From positions 1,240,001 to 1,304,000 of the forward strand of contig NZ_JAJJMO010000001.1 in assembly GCF_020905345.1 (NCBI RefSeq): 64,000 nucleotides of DNA, in the 5' to 3' direction. The translations under genes were made by a program, and so were the position numbers. Shown here in pieces: positions 21,701 through 29,701 of the stretch. A model generated the notes under the pieces. That model did not search any database, was not told the origin of the DNA, and was given only the letters and a program-made list of their open reading frames with translations. The stretch's first letter is position 1. Every line of letters begins with the position of its first letter. The DNA comes from Flavobacterium pisciphilum. Lineage in GTDB: Bacteria > Bacteroidota > Bacteroidia > Flavobacteriales > Flavobacteriaceae.

Positions 21701-22412
21701 TGGTAAAATTAAAAATTCAAATATGTTGGTTATAACAGCTAACGGAAGAGCTGGTGGTATGTATGGTGACAAAATTAAAGGTAATAATACATTAGTTAGC
21801 AATTTACCAGATGGCTATAATAAGGGAGACGATGGTTTATCTTTACTAGGGCAACGTGGCTTTGGTGTAGGTAATGCAACAATTATTAATTATGCTGGTT
21901 CTGATAGTGGTATTACAGCTGGGCATATTGCAGAAACTATTGGAAATTACAGACAAAACAATCCAGATGGGATGGTTGCTTTAATAGGGCATAGTTTAGG
22001 AGGTAAGGATGTTTTAGATGCAGCAAATATTGTAAATAATAGTGATGGTATAAAAAATAAGTCTATTGACTTAGTAATAACAATGGAAGCTGCATCAGTT
22101 GATGGTAAAGGGTCTGCATATAGTACCTCATTAGGGAGCAATGTTGCAAATGTTATTAATTTCAATTCCTCAGATTCCTCGATGATTGGAGTTGGTGGTA
22201 GAACTTCAACTGGCTTATCTACAAATATATCATTAGGAGCTGGAACAAAGCATACCAATCTGGACAACACATTAACACCCTACTTAGCACCAATATTAAA
22301 TCATATGAGCAAAGGAGTAAATCCAGTTAATTTAGTAAATAATATAAACTTTGAAAAAGCTAAAGTTTTAAATAATGGAGATTTAAAGCCTGCAAGTGGA
22401 GGCTCTTATTAA
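18720..22412 (+). CDS. DUF6443/RHS core protein with a GHSLG hydrolase-like C-terminal tip
   Basis: A 1230-residue protein with a signal peptide (MKKITALLLVLFPIIMIGQ) and the DUF6443 opening ITYFDGLGRPIQQINYQAS. YD repeats follow, then the RHS core from about residue 880: [73 protein letters not shown]. The tip (about 990-1230) has GHSLGG with the predicted nucleophile Ser at residue 1092, preceded by MVALI. This is the nucleophile elbow of alpha/beta hydrolases and lipases. Later DLVITMEAASVDG and GAGTKHTNLDN could carry the acid and His. I infer a lipase- or esterase-type effector. The membrane protein 5 bp downstream is its likely immunity partner. Confidence 0.9.
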   Translation: MIMKKITALLLVLFPIIMIGQTQSENYIKSVTYKVATQTAIAAPTINQANQNITYFDGLGRPIQQINYQASATGKDIVIPTEYDGFGRQLKEYLPFASGQNNSNYIAPSTLIPDLVQQYKTKYGAVNANPYSEKQVEASPLNRVLQQAAPGNDWALANNHTVKMDYQANSDTDQVLLFIANTTWKESLGLYDISLSKANGTGFYPANELYKTITYDENTTASLVEANGSTVEFKNKEGQVVLKRTYDAGSKHDTYYVYDQYGNLTYVIPPKASDLINVSNSPYDTSSKATVASGTSLDLTATNSITLLPGFNAVKGSTFSARIESGSLAILNDLCYQYKYDYRNRLVEKKLPSKQWEFIVYDKLDRPVATGPSNSPFTDLSTTGWLITKYDAFSRPVYTGWMTQTAATDTGRKALQDAQNNATVLFETKQATGTIDGIAAYYSNIVAPTSFKLLTVNYYDDYTFPSTPAITIPTSVEGQNTLAASQLKTVSTASWTRVATLSTATFGETTAIFYDAKARPIRNYTQNYLGGYAYTDSNLDPFSGQLQYTITRHKRVNGNPELKTKEAFTYSAQDRLLTHTHQINDGAIELIAANTYDELGQLEFKKVGNTTTAPTQKIDFTYNIRGWLTGINNISSLTQAGDPKDLFAFKLDYNTVPTGVPGVLPLYNGNISETSWKSNSDSGATTRGYGYKYDNLNRLKTAVFQKNNAVTNTYNESLSYDKNGNIMGLSRNGSSDTTPTLIDDLVYSYGNANKTNQLIKVADSSNKTVGFVDGSNTGDDYSYDANGNMISDANKNITAITYNHLNLPTLVTFGSTGNIAYTYNATGQKVLKIVTSGTNKTSTDYVNGYQYENNILQFFPQSEGYVNNNSGTFEYIYQYKDHLGNVRLSYDKNLSIVDENNYYPFGLKQIGYNNNISSLGNAVAKKYKFQGQERQDELGLNWDSFKYRNYDMAIGRFMNVDPLTEKYMDWSPYVFSGNRVIDSRELEGLEPVEAGKIKNSNMLVITANGRAGGMYGDKIKGNNTLVSNLPDGYNKGDDGLSLLGQRGFGVGNATIINYAGSDSGITAGHIAETIGNYRQNNPDGMVALIGHSLGGKDVLDAANIVNNSDGIKNKSIDLVITMEAASVDGKGSAYSTSLGSNVANVINFNSSDSSMIGVGGRTSTGLSTNISLGAGTKHTNLDNTLTPYLAPILNHMSKGVNPVNLVNNINFEKAKVLNNGDLKPASGGSY

Positions 22413-22417
22413 ATAAT

Positions 22418-22840
22418 ATGTTTATGAAAAATTTAAATACCCTATTGAGTTTTGCAATTCTTGTTTTTTGTTTTTTATGTATTCAAATTAGTTATAATGG
22501 GACGCCTTCAGTATCAATTTTTGGTTGTTTGGTTGCCATTATATTTAATGCATTAGATAACGGATGGAATTTCGAGCTAACAAATTGGACGATGAATTTT
22601 AGCTTTTTAGTTGTTGAATTTATTTTTGTTATGTTTTTTTTATCTATTTCTGTATTAAAGAAAAATTATAAATTAATAACTTTTTCATTAGTTTTAATGA
22701 TAGTGTTGTGGTCATTCTGGGGAATTACTTATAATCCATATATTGAAATTAAACTATATTTATTGACTTCAATTCCATTTTTAATTGTATTTATTTTGCT
22801 TTTATTTTTAAATTTAAGAAAATTAATAAGTAAATATTAG
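22418..22840 (+). CDS. four-helix membrane protein, candidate immunity to the hydrolase-like tip
   Basis: A 140-residue protein made largely of four hydrophobic segments (about 7-22, 27-43, 65-88 and 98-133). It starts 5 bp after the RHS stop codon in the same direction. A membrane-located immunity protein fits an effector that attacks lipids. No family recognised; the role is inferred from position and predicted topology. Confidence 0.6.
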   Translation: MFMKNLNTLLSFAILVFCFLCIQISYNGTPSVSIFGCLVAIIFNALDNGWNFELTNWTMNFSFLVVEFIFVMFFLSISVLKKNYKLITFSLVLMIVLWSFWGITYNPYIEIKLYLLTSIPFLIVFILLLFLNLRKLISKY

Positions 22841-22881
22841 ATAATGTTGGTAATGTATCCCCTGCTGGCGCGAGCGTCCCG

Positions 22882-22904
22882 CTCGTGAAGACAAAGAGCA
22901 TCGA
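22882..22904 (+). repeat. toxin-cassette end repeat, copy 1
   Basis: Core GTGAAGACAAAGAGCATCGA matches the texts at 25003-25024 (GTGTCCACAAAGAGATCGA) and 26659-26682 (GTGACCGCAAAGAGAATCAA). Each copy lies shortly behind an immunity gene and just ahead of a hairpin. It may be a relic of an ancestral cassette 3' end and a place for recombination. A GC-rich hairpin (GCGAGCG/CGCTCGT, 22869-22886) sits immediately upstream. Confidence 0.55.
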
Positions 22905-22920
22905 CAAAGAATAGAAAAGA

Positions 22921-22952
22921 AAACCTCGTCAAATACTGGCGAGGTTTTTTTA
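22921..22952 (+). terminator. intrinsic terminator behind cassette 1
   Basis: AACCTCG and CGAGGTT form a 7-bp stem followed by seven T. It closes the second RHS operon. The hairpin and about 110 bp after it recur at 25034-25160, so terminator and cassette lead-in were duplicated as one unit. Confidence 0.8.
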
Positions 22953-23344
22953 TGCGCTAGATACTCCAAAACACACCAAATACGCTTTAATCCTGCGCTT
23001 GTTTTATTTGAAGATTTTTTAACTTTCATCTGAGTTTAAATCAAAACGTTCTAAAAAAATAAGCCCAATGTAAAAGCAAATCTATCAGAATTAGGAATGT
23101 ACGAAAAGTTGTCATTTTTTATTTCAATTGAGTATGTAATCTATATATTTTACTATTTTTACAAAGCAAGAAAATGTAAAAGGACCTTCTTAAAAAAAAG
23201 TAGTTAAGCTCGCGAGGAAAATATTGAGCAAATACGATTGTCTATATTTACAATGCAACAGGGCAAAAATTAGAGAAATCAGTAACTGATAACGGAGTTG
23301 TAACTCAAACCATATATTTAGGAGGGTTCAAATATAAAGCTAAT

Positions 23345-24385
23345 GTGTTGCAATATTTCCCAACAACAGAAGGTTATGTAAATAATACATTCACAAATGG
23401 CGGCAATAGCTATAATTATGTATTTAATTATACCGACCACTTAGGAATTATTCGCGTTAGCTACAAGAAAAATAGCCAAAACGTTCTTGAAATTCTTGAA
23501 GAGAATAATTATTACCCTTTCGGATTAAAACACGAGAGGTATAATACCGATAATAAACAACCAAATTATAAGTATAGATACAACGGAAAGGAGTTGCAGG
23601 ACGAGCTGGGGCTTAACTTTTATGATTATGGAGCGCGTAATTATGACCCTGCAATTGGTAGATGGATGAATATTGATCCGCTTACTGAGAAAATGAGAAG
23701 GCATTCTCCTTATAACTATGCTTTTAACAATCCAATTTACTTTATTGACCCTGATGGGATGGCACCTACTGATGTAATCTTTTTAATACGAAATAAGGAT
23801 GGTTCTACAAAAGAGCAACTACAATACAGAAATGGAAATTTTTATCATAATGGTGGAAAAGGTGCTAGATATAATCCCGGAAAAGAAAGTAATCCAACTC
23901 TTTATAAAGTTTTATCAGCTTTCAGGACAATAGAAAAATCAAATGATAATGAAATGAAGCAAAAACTTTCTACATTAGAAAATTCTAAACAGACACATTA
24001 TATACAAGAAGGCACACCAGGAAAGGATGTAAATAATGTTTCTGTGAAATTCCATGGTGAAAACAGTATGCAAAATTATACCGCAAGTGAAGACGTAAAG
24101 AATGGTAAAGGTGTAGATACTATGACTACTTTTAATTTCTCAGAAGAATCAAAGAAAGACTTTAAAAGTCAAGAAGGAGTCGCTAATTCAGATTTTACTA
24201 CTATTGCTCATGAAATGAGTCATCAATATGATTTCGATCAAGGAAAAAATGCAGATTCGGTAGGGAAAACAAATGAAAAATCACCAACTGAAAAACGAGC
24301 TGTTGATTTTGAAAATAGAGCTAGAGCATTAATGAATTTACCAAAAAGAACAACATATGGAGGCTTACCGTTTAATCTTAATTAG
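23345..24385 (+). CDS. orphan RHS C-terminal tip with HEMSH metallopeptidase-like effector
   Basis: RHS-type sequence begins upstream in the same frame near 23231 (IVYIYNATGQKLEKSVTDNG) without a good start codon; the first in-frame start is GTG at 23345. The visible 346 residues hold the RHS core end ([68 protein letters not shown]). A new tip of about 210 residues follows. It contains HEMSHQYDFDQG with HExxH at residues 289-293, a zinc-peptidase motif, preceded by TTIA. This is a displaced toxin tip that could be expressed after recombining into the full-length RHS gene at 18720. The gene overlapping its end is the likely immunity partner. Confidence 0.8.
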   Translation: MLQYFPTTEGYVNNTFTNGGNSYNYVFNYTDHLGIIRVSYKKNSQNVLEILEENNYYPFGLKHERYNTDNKQPNYKYRYNGKELQDELGLNFYDYGARNYDPAIGRWMNIDPLTEKMRRHSPYNYAFNNPIYFIDPDGMAPTDVIFLIRNKDGSTKEQLQYRNGNFYHNGGKGARYNPGKESNPTLYKVLSAFRTIEKSNDNEMKQKLSTLENSKQTHYIQEGTPGKDVNNVSVKFHGENSMQNYTASEDVKNGKGVDTMTTFNFSEESKKDFKSQEGVANSDFTTIAHEMSHQYDFDQGKNADSVGKTNEKSPTEKRAVDFENRARALMNLPKRTTYGGLPFNLN

Positions 24386-24914
24386 ACTTTTATTTGTATT
24401 AACAATATTTACTTCTTGTTCAAAAGAGCAGGAGATTAATTATTATAAAACATATTCGATAGAAAATAAGAAAAATAATCCTGTCGAAAGAAATTATTAT
24501 ATCTTATTTTGTAAAAATAGTAGTGGACAAATATGCTTAGTGGAATCATATGAAATTTTTTATGTTTATAAAAAAAATAATATTCTTGGGGAATATGATG
24601 TCTTTTTCAACAACATTTTAAATCAAAAGGTTTCAATGAAAGCAGATGCAACTGACCATGTCTGTTTTGAAATAGATAAGAAGATTGAGAATGATTATAA
24701 AAAATTAGACAGAAATGATTTTTTACTTAAATATGCATATGAAAGTGCAGATAAAAAGAGATATCTTATAAATAATAAATTAGTTGGAGATAATAATTTA
24801 TGTGTAGCCTATTTTCTTTTTAAAAGTGGTTTTGGAATTATCTTTGATGATTACTTAGGTTCTTATTATGTTAATAATTTAACTTTGGAAATGCAAGCAA
24901 GAAGTAAAGATTAA
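24357..24914 (+). CDS. lipoprotein, candidate immunity to the HEMSH tip
   Basis: A 185-residue protein starting with a hydrophobic segment and lipobox (LLFVLTIFTSC, Cys near residue 21), so probably anchored in the envelope on the periplasmic side. It overlaps the orphan RHS tip by 29 bp in another frame, which couples the two. The mature part is Lys/Asn/Tyr-rich with no known family. Periplasmic immunity would fit a secreted peptidase effector. Confidence 0.6.
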   Translation: MEAYRLILIRLLFVLTIFTSCSKEQEINYYKTYSIENKKNNPVERNYYILFCKNSSGQICLVESYEIFYVYKKNNILGEYDVFFNNILNQKVSMKADATDHVCFEIDKKIENDYKKLDRNDFLLKYAYESADKKRYLINNKLVGDNNLCVAYFLFKSGFGIIFDDYLGSYYVNNLTLEMQARSKD

Positions 24915-25002
24915 CTTAAAGACAATAGACCATAGGATTTAAATTTATACAATTAAAATTCGACCACTTGTATATTTAGACAGTGATTGTGCGTAAATTC
25001 TT

Positions 25003-25024
25003 TCTGTGTCCACAAAGAGATCGA
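25003..25024 (+). repeat. toxin-cassette end repeat, copy 2
   Basis: TCTGTGTCCACAAAGAGATC is the second member of the family described at 22882-22904. It lies about 90 bp after the second immunity gene and 10 bp before the terminator hairpin. Confidence 0.55.
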
Positions 25025-25033
25025 TTAAAAAAG

Positions 25034-25067
25034 GAAACCTCGTCAAATATTGGCGAGATTTTTTTAT
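25034..25067 (+). terminator. intrinsic terminator behind cassette 2
   Basis: AAACCTCG and CGAGATTT pair with one G-T, followed by a T run. Sequence and spacing to the next RHS tip match the copy at 22921, marking a duplicated lead-in. Confidence 0.7.
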
Positions 25068-25141
25068 GTGCTAGAATAATCCAAATCACACCAAATACTT
25101 TTTAATCCTGAGTTTTTTTTGGAATATTTTTTAATTTTTAT

Positions 25142-26089
25142 TTGAGTTTAAATGAAAACGTTCTTGAAATTCTTGAAGAGAATAATTATTACCCGTTTGG
25201 ATTAAAACAAATAGGATATAATAATGTAAGTTCTTTAGGTAATGCAGCTGCTAAAAAGTATAAGTATAATGGAAAAGAGTTGCAAGACGAGCTGGGGCTT
25301 AACATGTACGACTATGGAGCACGTAATTACGACCCTGCACTTGGTCGATGGATGAATATGGACCCGCTGGCAGAGCAAATGAGAAGACATAGCCCGTATA
25401 ATTATGCTTTTGATAATCCTGTGTATTTTATTGACCCTGATGATATGTGGCCAGATAATCCTTTTACAGGATTAATTGATAGAGCTAAATCTGCAGTGAG
25501 AAATTACGTTGCAAATAAAGTAAGTACCGTTGTTTCGAATGTTAGAAACATAATTTCTCAAAAAGCAAATAAAATTTTAAATTCAATTACACCAACAATA
25601 AATAATCCTTTTACCAAAACAAAATCTACAAGTAGTAGCAGTAGTGGAAGTGGTTATGACTTAAGAGTCAAAGACCCAGATAATGCCAACAAGGGAATTG
25701 TTGAAAAGCCACAGGGAGGCAGAGATGTAGAAAAAAAAGAAGTAGATGTTCTTATACAGCTTTCGACCTTTTTAACTCCTGGAGGCTTTCCTAGCGATGA
25801 TAGTGATAGTAAAGGAAAGGATAATACGACAAATGCATCTACTCCAACTGAAGCAAGTTCGAATTCAGCAGAAAATAGTGCAAATGAAGACAATGTAACT
25901 ATATCTTATCAAGAATATACGGCAACAGGAACAATTGGCATTAACACTTCCACAGTTCATAAAACTGAAAAGGATACAACTGTTAGTACAGCAAATGTGC
26001 AAAATATTCAAAATGGAAATGCAAAGAGAAAAGCATCCGCAGAACAACAAGCAAAAAAAGACAACATTAAAAGATTTGGACATGACTAA
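25142..26089 (+). CDS. orphan RHS C-terminal tip, third cassette, unknown effector
   Basis: The 315-codon frame begins at TTG and has no convincing own start, as expected for a silent displaced tip. It opens directly in the RHS core ([61 protein letters not shown]). The last motif reads DPDD where DPDG is usual. The following 200 residues start with [15 protein letters not shown] helices, then low-complexity Ser/Thr/Asn sequence, and end in [21 protein letters not shown]. No catalytic motif recognised. Over 30 bases around [13 protein letters not shown] are identical to the second cassette, giving ample homology for exchange. The next gene overlaps its stop by 8 bp. Confidence 0.75.
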   Translation: MSLNENVLEILEENNYYPFGLKQIGYNNVSSLGNAAAKKYKYNGKELQDELGLNMYDYGARNYDPALGRWMNMDPLAEQMRRHSPYNYAFDNPVYFIDPDDMWPDNPFTGLIDRAKSAVRNYVANKVSTVVSNVRNIISQKANKILNSITPTINNPFTKTKSTSSSSSGSGYDLRVKDPDNANKGIVEKPQGGRDVEKKEVDVLIQLSTFLTPGGFPSDDSDSKGKDNTTNASTPTEASSNSAENSANEDNVTISYQEYTATGTIGINTSTVHKTEKDTTVSTANVQNIQNGNAKRKASAEQQAKKDNIKRFGHD

Positions 26090-26582
26090 AAATATTATCA
26101 AAATGATGATAGCTGTAACTTTATTAGTAGGCTGTAATAACAAAGAGAAAATCACTCAAGTTAATAACTCACAAATAGAGTTTCGCAATCAAACCATGTC
26201 CTATATTTTTGATTTTCCAGATACCGTTTCTGTTAATAAGCAATACAACGGAATGATAATCTACAAAAATATTTTAGACACTATCACTACTCATTTAGCT
26301 AACCCGAAAGATTCTTTGCGAGATAGGTATATTACTTATTCAATGACAATAGCAAAAAAAATATTAAACGATGAAAATTCGCTAAAATCGATAGTTAAAG
26401 ATACTTTTGGTGCAGTTGACAATAGAACAATCCCTCTTTTTAAATTAAAATTCCAACATCCAGGAATTTACTTTATTGACGGATTTATTACTGATAATGG
26501 TTATTTAAGGATACATAAAGGAGATAGTACACGCATTATCACAAATGAATTTAGAATATACCACAAAGTTGTAGCTAAATAG
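26082..26582 (+). CDS. lipoprotein, candidate immunity to the third RHS tip
   Basis: I start this at the ATG at 26082, not the longer open frame from 25935, because the product then begins with a clean lipoprotein signal: [18 protein letters not shown] (Cys at residue 18). The start codon lies inside the last codons of the RHS tip (stop at 26087-26089), a typical coupling overlap. The 166-residue product has no recognised family. Role inferred from position and from analogy with the lipoprotein at 24357. Confidence 0.65.
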   Translation: MTKNIIKMMIAVTLLVGCNNKEKITQVNNSQIEFRNQTMSYIFDFPDTVSVNKQYNGMIIYKNILDTITTHLANPKDSLRDRYITYSMTIAKKILNDENSLKSIVKDTFGAVDNRTIPLFKLKFQHPGIYFIDGFITDNGYLRIHKGDSTRIITNEFRIYHKVVAK

Positions 26583-26658
26583 AGTGTTAATATTCAAAGC
26601 TAGTATTAAGCACTCCCTATGGCTCGGATATGTCGACAACGATAGCGCAGATTTGTAA

Positions 26659-26682
26659 TCTGTGACCGCAAAGAGAATCAAA
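26659..26682 (+). repeat. toxin-cassette end repeat, copy 3
   Basis: TCTGTGACCGCAAAGAGAAT is the third member of the family at 22882 and 25003, again between an immunity gene and a hairpin. The preceding CGATAGCGCAGATTT also matches the remnant near 7830. Confidence 0.55.
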
Positions 26683-26687
26683 TAAAA

Positions 26688-26720
26688 CCATTCCATAACG
26701 GAGTGGCTTTGCTTTTATTT
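26688..26720 (+). terminator. probable terminator behind cassette 3
   Basis: CCATTCC-ATAAC-GGAGTGG forms a 7-bp stem with one G-T pair, followed by CTTTGCTTTTATTT. It is in the position of the terminators at 22921 and 25034 but has a different stem sequence. Confidence 0.6.
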
Positions 26721-26857
26721 ATAAATAAAAAATAATTTTATTAGTTGTACTACTATCCTATCATATTTTATTCGGTATATTTTTCAATATAAAAGCATAA
26801 AGAATTAATACCGGACAACTCCGATTTCATTTAGATACGTTTAAGTTAGCTAAGAAA

Positions 26858-26925
26858 ATACTCAAAACGCTCTTGAAATTACTGAAGCTAAATAATTATT
26901 ACCAATTACATTAAAACACAAAGGT
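26858..26925 (+). pseudogene. decayed fragment of a fourth RHS tip
   Basis: The text CAAAACGCTCTTGAAATTAC followed by TAATTATTACC and TTAAAACACAAAGG aligns with the RHS core of cassette 2 ([19 protein letters not shown]) but is interrupted by a stop codon and deletions. No toxin or immunity gene remains. It shows that the array once extended further right. Confidence 0.65.
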
Positions 26926-26962
26926 CAAACACTATTAAAAATCTACTCAATCCACCATAAAC

Positions 26963-26992
26963 AACAAAGCCTGAACATTGTCAGGCTTTGTT
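26963..26992. terminator. bidirectional terminator
   Basis: Perfect 12-bp stem AACAAAGCCTGA / TCAGGCTTTGTT around a 6-nt loop, with T-rich flanks on both strands. It lies 20 bp beyond the 3' end of the minus-strand META gene and would also stop any read-through from the RHS array. Confidence 0.85.
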
Positions 26993-27012
26993 ATTATATA
27001 TAGCTAAAATAT

Positions 27013-28041
27013 TTATTTTACTACTCCAAACATCATTATCAATTTATCACCAAGATAAAAATTCAAAGTTTGTTCAGCTACATCAAAACGTAACTCCTTA
27101 TCACTTAAAAGAGATAGCATTTTCTGTTCTGTTTTGGCAACGTTTTCATCAAGACATGCCATTCTAGTTGAACCTAAACCACTAAAAGAAATATGATCAT
27201 TCCCCTTAAGCGTGTATGTTCCAAAAAAGTTATTACATCCTGTATTACCACTCACTTTCTTTTCAGTTGGATCAAATTTAATAGAAGCTCTTCCATAATC
27301 CTGTCCTACGTTTTCTAACATAATTAGCTTCCAATTGTTTTTACCAATAAAGCTCCAAACATCATTCTGTGTAGGTATGCTAAATTCCATAACAACTTTA
27401 TTTTTTGAATTTTTAAACTGTACTTTATTGTTTTTCTTTACAATTTTAAATTTCTTATCTTTTATTGCATTAGTGAAATCTTGTTCTAATTTCATGCTTT
27501 CTTCATTACAAGCCATTAAAGTTCCATAAGGAGAACCGATTTTAATTTGATTTTTTGAAGAAAGCTTAGTGAATTTTGCACCAAAGTTATTACATCCACT
27601 TTTCCCACTAATCATTCCCGTATCTTCATTGATTGTCAAATACACATTTCCTGTACTTATCGCTTTACCATTTAAACGAGTTAATATCATTTTTGTATCA
27701 TAAATACCTTTTGCTTTAGTTACAGGTATTTTTGAAACAATGCTTTTCAATTTATACTCGTATGAAGATGCATCTGCAGGAATAATACCTTGTCTTTTAG
27801 TTCTGATTACTAAAATCTCGTATCTGTTTCCTTTTTCAAAATTAAAACCTTCAATATGATCGTAAAAAAGCTCCCAGTCATTCTTATTGTCAGACTTTAC
27901 CTCTAAGCATTCCATAGGTCCAACACCTTGGCAAGGCACTTTATTTTCTTTCACAAACATTTTCAAAGTTTCTTGTCCATAGCTTAATGATGACACTACA
28001 GTCATCATCATAAAAACAAACATGCATTTTAAATTTTTCAT
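27013..28041 (-). CDS. DUF4377 and tandem META-domain secreted protein
   Basis: A 342-residue protein with a signal peptide (MKNLKCMFVFMMMTVVSSLSYG). Residues about 25-110 match the DUF4377 pattern (KVPCQGVGPMECLEVK...WELFYDHIEGFNFEKGNRYEI). Two META (HslJ-like) domains follow, each with the signature SGxxGCNNFxxxF/Y and a later MAC: SGKSGCNNFGAKF...MACNEESM (about 144-190) and SGNTGCNNFFGTY...MACLDENV (about 258-305). META domains are small envelope folds often linked to stress or antibiotic tolerance, with no defined reaction. It is a single-gene unit ending at a strong terminator. Confidence 0.85.
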   Translation of the reverse strand: MKNLKCMFVFMMMTVVSSLSYGQETLKMFVKENKVPCQGVGPMECLEVKSDNKNDWELFYDHIEGFNFEKGNRYEILVIRTKRQGIIPADASSYEYKLKSIVSKIPVTKAKGIYDTKMILTRLNGKAISTGNVYLTINEDTGMISGKSGCNNFGAKFTKLSSKNQIKIGSPYGTLMACNEESMKLEQDFTNAIKDKKFKIVKKNNKVQFKNSKNKVVMEFSIPTQNDVWSFIGKNNWKLIMLENVGQDYGRASIKFDPTEKKVSGNTGCNNFFGTYTLKGNDHISFSGLGSTRMACLDENVAKTEQKMLSLLSDKELRFDVAEQTLNFYLGDKLIMMFGVVK

Positions 28042-28972
28042 TCTTTTAATTTTTGTAATACTCCATGAAGTATTTGATTATTCTTTCCATTTCGTTTGCA
28101 TTAATTGTGCCATTCTGAAAAAATTTTATTTTTTAAAGAGATTTTATGCTCTAAAAAAAGGCCTGTAATAGAAATAGAATCATCGAAATCTAAAATCAAC
28201 TATTGCCTTACAAAATAATTTTTCAAACAACATAAAGCATAACCTTTTCTATTACAAATAATTGCAATAACAATACTAAATTTACCACGAAAAAATCAAA
28301 TATGACTCGTCATAAAAATGTTATTTTATGATGTTGCGAAAAAATTATCAAAATAGCTGGAAATTATTACCTCCAAAAACTGCTATTACGCCTAAAAATT
28401 ATCAATTTTTAAGTTATCACCCCTAAACTAACAGACAAAAATTCGGTTCTTTAATGCGATTTTCACATAAGAAAGTATTCCACAATTTTAATTCCTCTCA
28501 TAGCTTCTCTCAGTAATCAATAAAAAGATCTTATTCTTTCCATAATCTAAATTACCAATTATACTTTCTTAAGATACCTAAACTTCCATCTTCTATATTT
28601 TCCACAATTTTGTACTGTAGTTTAAAACTAAACAAGTAAATTAATTTAAATAGCAAGACAATGAAAAATTACAGTAAAATAAGATAGCAAATGACTCTTA
28701 TATGCCTTTATCAATTAAACTATCTTTAGTTTTAATACTCTTTATACTTAATACCTATTTCCTCAAGAAGCAAAACCTATTTTAAACGTCTCAAATAAAC
28801 GAGCTATAACTAAAGAGGAAACAGCGAAACTAATATCATATCCCCTCTTCTTTTACATAAACTTGAACTGAGTAAAACAAATTATTTAAATCCCCCCCTT
28901 CTCATATAACAAAAACCTCCAATATGAAAAGCCCCTTTAATGAAGGTCACATTCTTTTATATTTTATGTAAC
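28042..28972. other. gene-free intergenic stretch
   Basis: About 930 very AT-rich bases with no credible gene. Short open frames occur (for example 28702-28785, a hydrophobic 27-residue peptide), but none has a recognisable family or good start context. It separates the divergently oriented META gene and Crp-type regulator, and may hold their promoters. Confidence 0.5.
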
Positions 28973-28985
28973 TTAGCTAAGCTAA
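28973..28985. promoter_or_regulatory. palindrome upstream of the Crp/Fnr-type gene
   Basis: TTAGCTAAGCTAA is a perfect 6+1+6 palindrome 45 bp upstream of the regulator start codon. It may be an operator, possibly autoregulatory. It differs in sequence from the palindrome at 29631. Confidence 0.4.
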
Positions 28986-29030
28986 AAATATCGAAAAAAT
29001 TGATTTAATAGCAATTTTAAATACTGCTAT

Positions 29031-29612
29031 ATGAAAGAACTTCTTAAAAAAAATATTGCAGCACACATTTCTCTTTCGGAAAATGAAATAGAAGACTTTT
29101 GCAATCTATTTAAACAAAAGTCAATCCCAAAAAAAAGCTTTCTACTTAGAGAAGGCGAAGTTTGTAAGTTTGAAGGTTTTGTTGTCAAAGGTCTTTTCCG
29201 AATCTACCATATTGACCAGGATGGTTTTGAACAAATACTTTATTTTGCTATTGAAAATTGGTGGATTACTGATATCGATAGTTTCACCAACGAAACACCA
29301 TCACAACTTTTTATAGAAGCTCTGGAAGATAGTGAAGTACTAATAATTTCTAAAAAAGAAAAAGAATTTGCTTATACAAATTTACCTAAAATAGAAAAAT
29401 TATTTAGGGTAATGACTCAGAAAACCCACGTTGCTCTTCAACGAAGAATGATAGACAACTTAAGCAAAACAGCAGAATCTCGTTATATCGAGTTTACAGA
29501 AAAACATCCAAATCTAATACAGCGTCTTTCTAATATTCAAATAGCTGCTTATTTAGGGATAACGAATGTATTTTTAAGTAATATCCGAAAGAAAATATCT
29601 TTAAGAAAATAA
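29031..29612 (+). CDS. Crp/Fnr-family transcriptional regulator
   Basis: A 193-residue protein with the cNMP-binding-domain pattern (FLLREGEVCKFEGFVVKGLFRIYHIDQDGFEQILYFAIENWWITDI, about 37-83) and a C-terminal HTH (LSNIQIAAYLGITNVFLSNIRKKIS, about 167-191). The Bacteroidota members usually lack clear cAMP-binding residues and respond to unknown signals. It stands just upstream of and parallel to the MBL-fold and SnoaL-like genes, with a 14-bp palindrome between, and may activate them. Confidence 0.85.
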   Translation: MKELLKKNIAAHISLSENEIEDFCNLFKQKSIPKKSFLLREGEVCKFEGFVVKGLFRIYHIDQDGFEQILYFAIENWWITDIDSFTNETPSQLFIEALEDSEVLIISKKEKEFAYTNLPKIEKLFRVMTQKTHVALQRRMIDNLSKTAESRYIEFTEKHPNLIQRLSNIQIAAYLGITNVFLSNIRKKISLRK

Positions 29613-29630
29613 TACTAAGGCGTTCATTTA

Positions 29631-29644
29631 TTAAACTAGTTTAA
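29631..29644. promoter_or_regulatory. palindromic candidate operator
   Basis: TTAAACTAGTTTAA is a perfect 14-bp palindrome between the Crp-type regulator and the MBL gene. A CATCTTTG box (29669-29676, close to TAnnTTTG) would place the transcription start near 29682, so the palindrome is centred about 44 bp upstream, a usual position for Crp-family activators. Confidence 0.45.
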
Positions 29645-29701
29645 TGTTTTAAGGTAACAGATCTCTGCATCTTTGCAGAATAAATCCAAATATCCAAAAA
29701 A

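Noticed and set aside
25935..26081. A longer start for the third immunity gene.
   Set aside because: It would add 49 basic residues ahead of a clean lipoprotein signal that begins at 26082.
28702..28785. A 27-residue hydrophobic open frame in the long AT-rich gap.
   Set aside because: Too short, no homology pattern, and expected by chance in such sequence.
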